A stretch of 64,000 nucleotides of DNA, from the NCBI GenBank assembly GCA_014654705.1, contig JACVZY010000104.1, positions 1 to 64,000 of the forward strand, read 5' to 3'. The translations under genes and the position numbers were made by a program. The DNA comes from Ignavibacteria bacterium. GTDB lineage: Bacteria; Bacteroidota; Ignavibacteria; Kapaibacteriales; UBA4661. Below are positions 36,161 to 44,749 of this stretch, piece by piece (within the stretch, counting starts at the first letter, position 1; the number at the start of each line of letters is the position of its first letter). The notes under the pieces were generated by a model. It saw only the letters and a program-made list of their open reading frames with translations, did not search any database and had not been told where the DNA came from.

Positions 36161-36458
36161 GATGTCGGCGGCAATCATCGTTTCAAACAATGCAACCCGC
36201 GCAAAGTGTCTTTGCATCTGCTCCGGCGACTGAATGCCCAAAATCAAGCAAGAAAGCCTCGTGTCGTAAAAATAGAACTTCGGCGCTTTGATAAGCCGTT
36301 TGTTAAAATTCTGATGATATGAAGGAAACGTACGGCAGTTCACTAAATGCCGCACGAACAGGGGTCTTTTTCCCGGATTGACGCGGACCCAAACACGCCA
36401 GCACAGGAAAATGCGATGCGGCATGGTGAAGATACGTGCTTAAGGTGCGTGGTATCAT
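36137..36458 (-). pseudogene. Remnant of an AAA ATPase with DUF4143
   Basis: Two frames on the minus strand carry the two ends of one protein family. From 36458 one reads MIPRTLSTYLHHAASHFPVL and LACLGPRQSGKKTPVRAAF, the usual start of AAA_14 ATPases, with the Walker A altered (family GPRQSGKTT becomes GPRQSGKKTP). It stops after SFISSEF at about 36303. In another frame from about 36325 down to 36137 one reads KAPKFYFYDTRLSCLILGI, EQMQRHFARVALFETMI and AADIKK, the DUF4143 C-terminal part. The roughly 250 residues expected between are missing. This is a gene broken by an internal deletion with a frameshift, not a working protein. Intact members are about 380-400 residues and are thought to be toxin- or mobile-element-associated ATPases of unclear role. 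Confidence 0.85.
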
Positions 36459-36619
36459 TGTTGTGAAAGGGTTTACATAAAATCGCAACAACAAATATCG
36501 TACGGTGAACTTGCAAGGGAGTATTGTGTGGTCAGGTACGAATTGACCTTGACGGTACAAAAAAAGCGATAGCAGGGCTATACGCCGCACTATCGCTTTC
36601 CTGATTCGCTTGAAATTTC

Positions 36620-37516
36620 TTAACTCGTCAGTTCGATAAACACTTCTTCCAGCGATTGCCGTGCTTCCGAAAGGTGCGACACATACACGCCCTGTCCGGC
36701 AAGATGACGGTTCAGGTCGGACAGATTGCCGCCCTTGAGCGCTACGAATACCGCACCATCACGCACGTCTGCTGAAAGCGCACCGTCGTAGGAGCGGACT
36801 GCCGTGCGGAGCATATCGGTATTGTCTGCTTCCAAGCGAGCAATATTGCGGCTTGTGAGTTCTTGCACGGAGCCTTGCTTGACGAGTTTGCCGTTTTTGA
36901 TGACCGCCACGTGGGTACAGGTTTGCTCCACCTCGTCCAGAAGGTGACTGGAGAGAAACACCGTTTTGCCTTCGCGCCCAAGTGCTTTGATGATTTCGCG
37001 GATTTCGCGGATGCCTTCGGGGTCGAGACCGTTAGCGGGTTCGTCGAGGATGATAATGTCAGGGTCGGAAAGCATCGCCGAGGCAAGCGAGAGTCGCTGC
37101 TTCATACCGAGCGAATACGCTTTGAAAGCATCTTTCTGGCGGTCGGCGAGCTTGACGATACCTAAAATTTCTTGTACTCGCGCTTCGCCGATATTTTTGA
37201 TTTTTGCTACGATGCGCAGGTTATCATACCCCGATAGGTATGGATAAAAATTCGGTGTTTCCAGCGTTGCGCCGATGCGCTTGCGGGCGGCGTTCAGATG
37301 TGTGTCGCCAAAAAGCCTGATGTCGCCGCTGGTGCGATTGATGATATCCAAAAGCATCCCGATAGTGGTCGTCTTGCCGCTACCGTTCGGTCCCAAAAAA
37401 CCGAAAATTTGCCCTTGCTCCACGCTAAAGGAAATATTGTCCACAGCGCGTTTTTGCTTGCGTGAGATGAGGTTTGTGTAAACCTTCGTGAGGTTATTAA
37501 CTTCGATAATTGGCAT
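36620..37516 (-). CDS. ABC transporter ATP-binding protein
   Basis: The 298-residue ATPase has Walker A GPNGSGKTT, Q-loop region around ATLETPNFYPYLSGYDNL, signature YSLGMKQRLSLASAML, Walker B DIIILDEPANGLDPEG and the H-loop LSSHLLDEV. The C-terminal about 80 residues form the extra domain common in CcmA/NatA-like export ATPases. With the permease at 37686 it would form an ABC-2-type exporter or membrane-remodelling transporter. The permease is transcribed first, with a 169-nt gap between the genes. Substrate is unknown. Start ATG 37516 agrees with the family (IEVNNLTKVY). Confidence 0.95.
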   Translation of the reverse strand: MPIIEVNNLTKVYTNLISRKQKRAVDNISFSVEQGQIFGFLGPNGSGKTTTIGMLLDIINRTSGDIRLFGDTHLNAARKRIGATLETPNFYPYLSGYDNLRIVAKIKNIGEARVQEILGIVKLADRQKDAFKAYSLGMKQRLSLASAMLSDPDIIILDEPANGLDPEGIREIREIIKALGREGKTVFLSSHLLDEVEQTCTHVAVIKNGKLVKQGSVQELTSRNIARLEADNTDMLRTAVRSYDGALSADVRDGAVFVALKGGNLSDLNRHLAGQGVYVSHLSEARQSLEEVFIELTS

Positions 37517-37685
37517 AATAATTTTTTCTATTGTTGAGTGTTGAGTTTTGAATGAAAGATGTCGCAGAGCCGGTTTTAAGCGGTTTTGAAGCCCTCAAGC
37601 GAAAACTGCTTTGTCATTTCATCGTTCAATCTTCCATGTCTCGTAATTCTTGGTTGCCTCGTAATTCCTCATTCGTCATTGATTC

Positions 37686-38549
37686 TTAGAGGTCGGTTCG
37701 CTTCAAAAGCAGATAGGATGCTCCGCTGAGAAGAATGATGTAGAGCGCTGCACACGCCCAAACGGTCTGCGTGGTGAGGTCGAAGGTAACAGCTTGACCG
37801 GACATTTTTGCCATTTTTGCCGCAAAGAAGTCGGCATCATAGCGACCGGGCTTCACGACTTCGCGGAAAATGTTGATAGGCAGATAATGGAAATAATCGG
37901 CAAAGGGGCGAAGGGATTCTTTCAAGCGCAGAAGATTAGGCGCTATCTGCTCCACGACGGTCGAGTAAAAGAAAAAGAGACCGATGGCGGTGCCGGTATT
38001 GCGCGAGGCAATGCCGAAGAGCGTCGCAATTAAGCCAAAGCCAATGAGCATGACGAAAAATGCACCCATCATTTGCAAGTCCACGCCGCGAATAATTGCA
38101 CCTGTAATCTCACTTTTATCGACAATGATATAGCCGAAAATCATCACCAGCAGAAAGTAAATCACAAAAAACACCACTGCCATAAAGAGGACAAACACCA
38201 TTTTCGCAAGGAAAAACTGCTCGCGCGCGAGTCCGTCAATGATATTCTGGCGCGAGGTTTTGAAGACAAATTCGCTCCCCACAAAAATACAAACTATCAC
38301 GGGCAAAAACAGACGCGCCATCGAAGCCACGTCCAGCCCTTGCAGGTCGAGCATCAGCCCCCAGCCTTGCGGAACGGCAATAGATACGAGCTTTTGGTCG
38401 TTCACCGTGATAGCGCCGCCATGACCGAAGGCAGCCGCCATGATGGGTATGAAAAAGAGCAGGAATAACCCTAGCGACACCCAGAAGGCGCGTCGTTTCA
38501 GGGTTTTGATAAGTTCAATTTGGAGAAGTGCAAGCATATTGCCGAACAA
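37686..38549 (-). CDS. ABC-2 type transporter permease
   Basis: The 287-residue membrane protein has six predicted transmembrane helices: about 22-42 (FWVSLGLFLLFFIPIMAAAF), a helix around RLFLPVIVCIFVGSEFVF, a long one at MVFVLFMAVVFFVIYFLLVM, MMGAFFVMLIGFGLIATLF, a GLFFFYSTVVEQ segment, and the last at VWACAALYIILLSGASYLLL. The N-terminal helix after RRAFW and the large loop after helix 1 are typical of ABC-2/NatB-like permeases, here partner of the downstream ATPase. ATG 38549 is used; Met at 38537 is possible. Substrate unknown. Confidence 0.9.
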   Translation of the reverse strand: MFGNMLALLQIELIKTLKRRAFWVSLGLFLLFFIPIMAAAFGHGGAITVNDQKLVSIAVPQGWGLMLDLQGLDVASMARLFLPVIVCIFVGSEFVFKTSRQNIIDGLAREQFFLAKMVFVLFMAVVFFVIYFLLVMIFGYIIVDKSEITGAIIRGVDLQMMGAFFVMLIGFGLIATLFGIASRNTGTAIGLFFFYSTVVEQIAPNLLRLKESLRPFADYFHYLPINIFREVVKPGRYDADFFAAKMAKMSGQAVTFDLTTQTVWACAALYIILLSGASYLLLKRTDL

Positions 38550-38737
38550 TGAGTGAAAAAAATACAGTTGTGGTCAAATATACAGACTTTGCAGAATTTT
38601 GTTGCAGCCATACCGAAAAATCTTCGTGCAGATGGCGTTTGGTTTCCAGTAGAAAAGCGTGTATTTTCGGCACAAAACGGAAGTGTTTTTCTTAACCAAG
38701 CCTTACCGTACGCCAACATCGAACCATAAAGCGCCTT

Positions 38738-40372
38738 ATGAAAACCCCTGCAAAAAAGCCATCACTGACAACTCTTCGCAAAGCTGTGTTTGAGCAGACT
38801 GCCGCCGGGATTGTGATTGTCTCCGTTGGTGAGGTTGTTCCGTCTCAGGAAGGCTCCGGTCTGTACGAGAAAGATGCAGCACGATTGCCATTGTGCCAGA
38901 TTAGTACTGCTAATCCCGCCTTTGCTTCTATGCTGGGCGAAGGTCAAAAAACAATCGTTGGCTCAAACCTTTTAGACTATGTTGACGAAAAAGACAAAGA
39001 CGTGGTTGCCGATGTTTTGTCGTTGGGGGTCGCGCAACTGCTGACTGCAAAGCACATTCACACGGACGGTACGCCTTTTTATGCGCAAGTGCAGACAACG
39101 CCCCTAAGCAATATTGATGCGCCCCAGAAGTACGTGCTCTGTACCTACACTGATATTACCGACCTCATTCAAACGAATGAATCGCTCACCGAAGATAATG
39201 AGCGGCTTGCGGGCGACGTAAAGCAAAAAACGCAGGATTTGCAGGAGTTCATTGATGAAATCCGCGTGGAATTGAATAAGCGGAGTGAACTAGAAGCTGA
39301 GCTTTGGCAAGCTGAGAAGCGCTATCGGTCGCTGGCACAAAATTTCCCGAATGGCGCGGTTATTCTCTTGGATAAAAAATTGCATTGTATTCTTGCTGAA
39401 GGCACGCAAGCAGAGAAGCTGCCTCTTCATGATGACGGTACCGTGCGCACTCTCGCCGAGCCGCTTGCGTCCGCTGCCGAAGCTGCAATTATGCAAGCAT
39501 TCGAGGGGAAATCGCACTCATTTGAGATTGCGCTGGGTGGTGAGCCGTATCTGGTGTATTCGGTGCCGATTACGGCTGCTCGGAAGATGGTTGATGCGGT
39601 GATGCTCGTTTGTCAAAATATCACCGATTTCAAGACCCGCCAAATGCTGGAGCAGGAGCGCGAAATGACCGCGCTCAAATACGGCTTCGTAACGATTGCC
39701 TCGCATGAGCTTCGCACGCCGCTCGCCGGAATGATGCTGGCTTCGGGAATTCTACGCCGTTATTGGCATACTACTACCAACGAGGACAAATGGGAATCCG
39801 TGCAAGATATTATCACAGGTTTGGAGCGGATGGCAAGTTTGCTGGATAATATTCTGCTGGTTGGGAAATCGGATTCGGGTAAATTGCCGTTTGAGCCGAC
39901 GGATATTGACCTCGTGTTTTTTTGTCGCGAGTTAGTGCGCGAGCACGAAAAAAGTCTAGGGCAGACGCATATCACACACGCCGAGTACGCCGTCGAAACA
40001 TTGCCATTTTATGCCGATCCCAAGCTCTTACGGCTTATTTTCGGCAATTTACTTTCCAATGCGTACAAGTATTCTCCTTTCAACACCGAAGTACGCTTTG
40101 CCGTCGAAGCTAAGCCGGAAGCAGCCATCATCACGATTCAAGATTCCGGCATCGGCATCACGCCGGAGGATTTGCCCAAGCTCTTTGCCACCTTTCACAG
40201 GGGAAAAAATGTGGGCGAAATTCAGGGAAGCGGCTTGGGGCTTGCTATTGTGGAACGCGCCGTGAATATGCACAACGGCACGATTGAGGTGGAAAGCACG
40301 GTAAACGTCGGTACTACCTTCCGCGTGATTCTGCCGTATACCTCGCCTACGGATGTAGCTGTGCAACCTTGA
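38738..40372 (+). CDS. PAS-domain sensor histidine kinase
   Basis: The 544-residue protein has no transmembrane helix, so it is probably cytoplasmic. Two PAS-like regions precede the kinase core: about 12-140 (ISTANPAFASMLGEGQKTIV and CTYTDITDL) and about 190-300 (LAQNFPNGAVILLDKKLHCI). A coiled coil at about 140-190 links them. The acceptor His (about 324) is in ASHELRTPLAGMML; the N box is NLLSNAYKYSPFN, with DSGIGITPEDLPKLF and GSGLGLAIVERAV for ATP binding. No response regulator gene is next to it, so it is an orphan kinase. It would sense a cytoplasmic or redox signal through PAS, ligand unknown. Confidence 0.92.
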   Translation: MKTPAKKPSLTTLRKAVFEQTAAGIVIVSVGEVVPSQEGSGLYEKDAARLPLCQISTANPAFASMLGEGQKTIVGSNLLDYVDEKDKDVVADVLSLGVAQLLTAKHIHTDGTPFYAQVQTTPLSNIDAPQKYVLCTYTDITDLIQTNESLTEDNERLAGDVKQKTQDLQEFIDEIRVELNKRSELEAELWQAEKRYRSLAQNFPNGAVILLDKKLHCILAEGTQAEKLPLHDDGTVRTLAEPLASAAEAAIMQAFEGKSHSFEIALGGEPYLVYSVPITAARKMVDAVMLVCQNITDFKTRQMLEQEREMTALKYGFVTIASHELRTPLAGMMLASGILRRYWHTTTNEDKWESVQDIITGLERMASLLDNILLVGKSDSGKLPFEPTDIDLVFFCRELVREHEKSLGQTHITHAEYAVETLPFYADPKLLRLIFGNLLSNAYKYSPFNTEVRFAVEAKPEAAIITIQDSGIGITPEDLPKLFATFHRGKNVGEIQGSGLGLAIVERAVNMHNGTIEVESTVNVGTTFRVILPYTSPTDVAVQP

Positions 40373-40483
40373 GCGATATTTTTCGTCCTTAGTTTTCTAC
40401 CTACCTCAGGAAATGGAAATTCGGCTATGATGCTTGCATTAAGTGGATTTGCTATTCCTCTCTTCTCATTTTTATTGTTGTTC

Positions 40484-41857
40484 ATGTCAATACCGCATCA
40501 ATCGCCACTCAAAACACATTTCCTCCGCTACGCATCGCATTACCGCACGACGATTGCCCTTGCTGTGCCAGTGATGTTCACCCAAATCGGGCATATGATT
40601 GTTCAAATCACTGACAATATCATGGTCGGGCGCATCGGTACGATACCGCTCGCAGCCTCGTCGTTTGGGCATAATGTCTTTATTGCTGGTTTGCTTTTTT
40701 GCATCGGTTTTTCGGCTGCTATGACCCCCTTCGTCGGCGCTGCTTCCGGCAAAGGCGACATCCGCAAAACAGCATCGTGGCTCAAGAACGGCTTCATTGC
40801 TAATGTTCTGATGGGCTTGTTGGTAACGTCGGTGATGCTTGTTGTTGGTTTTTTCTTAGAAAATATGGGGCAAAAGCCTGAAGTGGCAAGGCTTGCAAGA
40901 CCATTCTACTTTTTGATGATTTTTTCTATTCCGCCCGTGATGCTGTTCCAATCGCTGAAGCAATTCTCCGAAGGCATAGGAAACACAAGGGTCGCAGCTA
41001 TTATCACCGTGCAGGAAATCATCATCAACATCGGGTTGAACTACGTTCTGATAAACGGTAAACTTGGGTTTCCTGCGCTTGGTATCACGGGTTCGGGCAT
41101 TGCGACGCTTATTGCACGGTGCTCTATGATTACGACCTTTGCACTTATTTTCCGATGGAGCGAATTTTATGCACCATACCGCGCCGCACTCCGCGAGGTG
41201 CGTGTTGACAGGGCAAGCGTCATTCGTTACATTCGGCTTGGTGTACCGCTTGGCGGGCAGACGATTCTGGAAGTAGCAGCCTTTGCAATGGGCGCGATTA
41301 TGATGGGCTGGCTGGGCGCAATTGAACTGGCAGCTCACCAAATTGCAATGGGAGCAGCAGCTCTAACGTTCATGGGCGCAACAGGTATTTCGGCTGCTGC
41401 TACCATCCGCGTTAGCCAGTTCTATGGCGCAGGCGACCGAGCAAATATGCGCTCTGCGGGCTTTGCAGCGTCGCACGTGGTCTTGGCATATATGTCGCTG
41501 ACGGCGTTGGCGTTTGTGCTGCTTCGCTTCTGGATACCGACGGTTTATATTACTGACCCCGCCGTGATAGCAATGGCAGCCGGTTTGCTGATGATAGCTG
41601 CGCTTTTTCAGCTGTTCGACGGCATCCAAACGGTGATGCTCGGCACACTCCGCGCTCTTGCCGATGCAAAAGTACCGACGATTATTGCCTTTGTGGCGTA
41701 TATCCTTGTGTCGCTGCCCATTAGCTATATGGCGGCGTTTATCTGGCAATGGCGTGAAATTGGCATTTGGACGGGGTATCTGGCGGGCTTGAGCGTCGCT
41801 TCGACTTTCTTCTACGTGCGCTTCTTCCGCAGAAGCCGCACGATTCCTTTTGCGTAA
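40484..41857 (+). CDS. MATE-family multidrug efflux transporter
   Basis: The 457-residue protein has about 12 transmembrane helices arranged as two MatE halves. Signature parts include LAVPVMFTQIGHMIVQITDN near the start, IMVGRIGTIPLAASSFG, and in the second half GVPLGGQTILEVAAFAMGAI with GAIELAAHQIAM. These proteins export cationic drugs or metabolites using a Na+ or H+ gradient. The longest frame starts at 40427; Met 40484 is favoured because the residues before it are not family-like. A bidirectional terminator follows, shared with the amt gene. Confidence 0.93.
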   Translation: MSIPHQSPLKTHFLRYASHYRTTIALAVPVMFTQIGHMIVQITDNIMVGRIGTIPLAASSFGHNVFIAGLLFCIGFSAAMTPFVGAASGKGDIRKTASWLKNGFIANVLMGLLVTSVMLVVGFFLENMGQKPEVARLARPFYFLMIFSIPPVMLFQSLKQFSEGIGNTRVAAIITVQEIIINIGLNYVLINGKLGFPALGITGSGIATLIARCSMITTFALIFRWSEFYAPYRAALREVRVDRASVIRYIRLGVPLGGQTILEVAAFAMGAIMMGWLGAIELAAHQIAMGAAALTFMGATGISAAATIRVSQFYGAGDRANMRSAGFAASHVVLAYMSLTALAFVLLRFWIPTVYITDPAVIAMAAGLLMIAALFQLFDGIQTVMLGTLRALADAKVPTIIAFVAYILVSLPISYMAAFIWQWREIGIWTGYLAGLSVASTFFYVRFFRRSRTIPFA

Positions 41858-41890
41858 AAGGTTTTACTACGAAAAAAAATGTAAAAAAAA

Positions 41891-41926
41891 AAACCTCACA
41901 AGAACTGGTCTTGTGAGGTTTTCTTT
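41891..41926. terminator. Bidirectional terminator
   Basis: A 13-bp perfect stem (AAACCTCACAAGA with TCTTGTGAGGTTT), 5-nt loop, with T-rich tail on the plus side and a poly-A stretch at 41881-41893 giving poly-T on the minus side. It serves the convergent MATE and amt genes. Confidence 0.92.
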
Positions 41927-42037
41927 GATGCACCGAACCACCAAACAAACGTGATTCTATGCTCTTCAAAGATGGAGTGTGTGTGAATTTCCCCTAAAAA
42001 ATTGTCGTGTTCTTTCTCCTATGTTTATTGCGAATGG

Positions 42038-43411
42038 CTATGAATCTGCTTCTTCCGATACTAACGTGCGAACTTTCTCCATCAAAGTTTCGTCGTCGCT
42101 ATCTATCATACTTTCACCGTGCTGGCTCATGTCGAGACCCATTTCTTCTTGGTCTTCGCTAACGCGGAGTGGCGTAATCAAGTCCACCAGTTTGTAGAGT
42201 AGGAACGAGCCGCCAAAAGCAAACGTGCTGACAATGAGTAGTGCCGCGAGGTGCATGAGAAAGGTATGTGTCTGTCCTGTCATCAATCCCACGCCCGAAG
42301 CAAATACGCCTGTGGCAAGCATACCAAATGCCCCACCGATGCCGTGGCAAGGGAATACGTCCAGCGTGTCATCCAGCGTAGATTTTGATTTGAAATAGAC
42401 GGCAATATTGCTCACCACTGCTGCCAAGGCGCCAATGATAATACTTGCGCCCACGCTCACATAGCCTGCCGCCGGCGTGATTGCGACCAAGCCCACAACA
42501 GCGCCAATACACGCGCCAAGTGCCGACGGCTTGCGCCCACGCATGCCGTCGAAAAATACCCATGCCAGAGCTGCTGCGCCCGAAGCGGTGTTTGTTGTAG
42601 TGAATGCCATAGCGGCTGTTTCATTTGCGGCAAGTGCCGAGCCTGCATTGAAGCCAAACCAGCCGAACCAAAGCATTCCCGTACCCAAAAGCACAAACGG
42701 GATATTGGCGGGGGAGTGTGTCTCGCTGTTCACGTGGACTTTTCGGCGACCAAGCACCATTGCGCCCGCCAATGCTGCAAAACCTGCGGACATATGGACA
42801 ACGGTACCGCCCGCGAAATCCAGAACCCCCCATTTGCGGAGAAAGCCGTCAGGGTGCCATGTCCAGTGTGCAAGAGGCGCATAAATGAACAAACAAAACA
42901 GGCACATGAAAAGTAAGTAGCTCGAAAAGCGCACCCGCTCTGCAAACGAACCCGTAATGAGCGCCGGGGTAATAATGGCAAACTTGAGCTGGAACATGGC
43001 AAAAAGCACAAGCGGAATCGTTGGTGACAAGGCGGGATGCGTACCGCCGCCGACGTGGTTAAACATGAAGAACGTCATGGGATTGCCAATAACGCCGCCA
43101 ATACTGTCGCCGAAGGACATACTGAAGCCCACCACCACCCACAGAACGCTAATCACGCCCATCGCAATAAAACTCTGGAGCATGGTCGAAATCACGTTCT
43201 GACGGCGAACCATACCGCCGTAGAAAAACGACAAGCCGGGGGTCATAAATAATACCAACCCTGATGCAGCCAGCATCCATGCTACGTCGCCGGTATTGAT
43301 TGGACCGCCCTGCACAAGTGGTGCGGAAGGCGGAGTAAAAACTCCCATAATGCTTACAAGCATCAGCAAGGCGAAAGGGACAAGCCACTTTTTATTGAAC
43401 GATGTTACCAT
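42038..43411 (-). CDS. amt: Ammonium transporter
   Basis: The 457-residue membrane protein is a standard Amt/MEP/Rh channel for NH4+/NH3. It has about 11 helices with GLVLFMTPGLSFFYGGMVR, the twin-His pore residues in DFAGGTVVHMSAG and DVFPCHGIGGAFG, and WFGWFGFNAGSALAAN. A hydrophobic segment (about 9-28) precedes the first conserved helix, probably a cleaved signal. The C-terminal tail of about 45 residues (SEDQEEMGLDMSQHGESM) contains the conserved region that PII proteins contact, but no glnK/glnB gene is adjacent, unlike in many bacteria. ATG 43411 is the first Met. Likely nitrogen-regulated; no sigma-54 site was recognised upstream. Confidence 0.95.
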   Translation of the reverse strand: MVTSFNKKWLVPFALLMLVSIMGVFTPPSAPLVQGGPINTGDVAWMLAASGLVLFMTPGLSFFYGGMVRRQNVISTMLQSFIAMGVISVLWVVVGFSMSFGDSIGGVIGNPMTFFMFNHVGGGTHPALSPTIPLVLFAMFQLKFAIITPALITGSFAERVRFSSYLLFMCLFCLFIYAPLAHWTWHPDGFLRKWGVLDFAGGTVVHMSAGFAALAGAMVLGRRKVHVNSETHSPANIPFVLLGTGMLWFGWFGFNAGSALAANETAAMAFTTTNTASGAAALAWVFFDGMRGRKPSALGACIGAVVGLVAITPAAGYVSVGASIIIGALAAVVSNIAVYFKSKSTLDDTLDVFPCHGIGGAFGMLATGVFASGVGLMTGQTHTFLMHLAALLIVSTFAFGGSFLLYKLVDLITPLRVSEDQEEMGLDMSQHGESMIDSDDETLMEKVRTLVSEEADS

Positions 43412-43832
43412 GACAAAATCCTAAAAAAATGAAACAATTTGAACATATCTCTGAAGAAAATTCTGAATAACTCTCTTGAAAAGCTATTTATTGATGTAAA
43501 ATTTGCTGTTGGGTACAAATAACGTAAAAAAACAAACTAATGTCAATAGAAAAGTAAAAATATAATGTTTTTGACTAAAATACTTAAAATTTTAATTCGC
43601 TTGCAGCGAAGAATTGACAAAATGTGGTGGGAAAGAGGGTAAATTACCATAGTTTGTTTGCTCGTTGTACCTCATGCGGGTTCTTGAAGGAGAGGTAAAA
43701 TAGTGCTTGGGTAGTACCAAATGAAAATTTCGCTGGTAAAACCAAACACCTTTTGTATTTTCGCAAGTTATTTTTCTTCAATAAGCAATACACGTCTTTC
43801 GGCACATTTCACAATTTCAAATAAGCGAAAAT
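43412..43832. other. AT-rich divergent intergenic region
   Basis: 421 bases between amt (minus) and adk (plus), clearly richer in A and T than the coding regions around it. It must contain both promoters and any nitrogen-response control of amt. I see no hairpin terminator, tRNA or certain promoter box. Confidence 0.5.
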
Positions 43833-44390
43833 ATGATTATCATTTTCTTTGGCGCTCCGGGTGTTGGCAAGGGTACGCAAGCTGCGTTGCTGGCTGAACG
43901 CATGGGTTACGGTCATCTTTCTACGGGGGAGGCGCTTCGCACTGCCATTGCTGCGCAGACGGACATCGGCAAGATTGCCAAGCAGGTTGTGGATGCAGGC
44001 GGTCTTGTCTCCGATGATATTGTAACGAAGATAGTCGAAGAAACCCTGATGTTGCCGAAGTTTCAAGCCGGCACAATTTTAGACGGTTATCCCCGCACGA
44101 TTGGTCAGGCAACGGCTTTAGAAGAAATTCTTCGTGCCACAGGAAAAAAAGTCGCCGTCGTTATCAACATCACCGTTGACCAAGAAACACTCGTGCAGCG
44201 CCTTCTGCTGCGAGGGCGCAAGGACGACAACGAAGAAACAATTCGCGCTCGCTTCGCGGTGTACGAAAAAGAAACCGCACCATTGCTGGATTTTTATGCA
44301 AAAATGCCAAATCTGATTCATACGCTTGATGGCAATGCAGAAGTCGAAACGGTCTATACCCGCGTGAAGGCTGCTGTGGAGAGTATCTAG
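43833..44390 (+). CDS. adk: Adenylate kinase
   Basis: The 185-residue enzyme interconverts ATP + AMP and 2 ADP. It has the P-loop FFGAPGVGKGTQAALLAER, the AMP-binding STGEALRTAI, GTILDGYPRTIGQA and, later, RLLLRGRKDDNEETIRARF. The large zinc-type LID insertion is absent, making it a short-form adenylate kinase as in many Bacteroidota and eukaryotic AK1. Start ATG 43833 agrees with the family. It stands alone. Confidence 0.95.
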   Translation: MIIIFFGAPGVGKGTQAALLAERMGYGHLSTGEALRTAIAAQTDIGKIAKQVVDAGGLVSDDIVTKIVEETLMLPKFQAGTILDGYPRTIGQATALEEILRATGKKVAVVINITVDQETLVQRLLLRGRKDDNEETIRARFAVYEKETAPLLDFYAKMPNLIHTLDGNAEVETVYTRVKAAVESI

Positions 44391-44433
44391 GGATTGCACA
44401 AAAAAAATAAAGTGTCGAAGTTTTTTGGCTTCG

Positions 44434-44520
44434 GTAGCACAGACATTCCTGTCTGTGAGGTTTGAAGCGGCTTTCAAGGACTACACAGACAAGATGAGCG
44501 CGGTGCTCAGTCTGTGCCAC
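44434..44520. repeat. Palindromic repeat-like element (CACAGAC/GTCTGTG)
   Basis: The element has CACAGAC at 44438-44444 pairing with GTCTGTG at 44451-44457, and again CACAGAC at 44484-44490 pairing with GTCTGTG at 44510-44516. GCAC near the start can also pair with GTGC near the end, so a larger fold is possible. The look is of a REP/MITE-type intergenic repeat, but only this copy is in the window. Confidence 0.55.
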
Positions 44521-44677
44521 TATTAAAGAAATATTCACTTATTTTTGAACGATTCCTAGGTAGTTTTGAGTGCCGAATGTGGAGTTCCAAAGCCTACAAA
44601 ACTAACAATAGAAAGCCTCTAGCATGATTTGCTCGAAATGGGGCACTACCCGAAAGAACTGTGGCGTGAAAGAAAAC

Positions 44678-44713
44678 AAAAAAGCCGCTTGAAATAATTC
44701 AAGCGGCTTTTTT
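44678..44713. terminator. Strong bidirectional terminator
   Basis: A 16-bp perfect stem (AAAAAAGCCGCTTGAA with TTCAAGCGGCTTTTTT) and a 4-nt loop, with A/T runs on both flanks. It ends both adk and the minus-strand SPOR gene. Confidence 0.95.
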
Positions 44714-44749
44714 CGTTATTTCCTTTGATAAACCTCACGTTGATGAATC

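Larger units (their letters stand above)
44391..44749. other. Intergenic region with palindromic element and terminator
   Basis: 359 bases between convergent adk and SPOR genes. It holds a palindromic element at 44434-44520 and a strong terminator at 44678-44713, listed separately. The part between (44521-44677) shows nothing recognisable. Confidence 0.55.

Noticed and set aside
43412..43832. Sigma-54 promoter (TGGCAC-N5-TTGCA) upstream of amt
   Set aside because: No match with the right spacing was found by eye.
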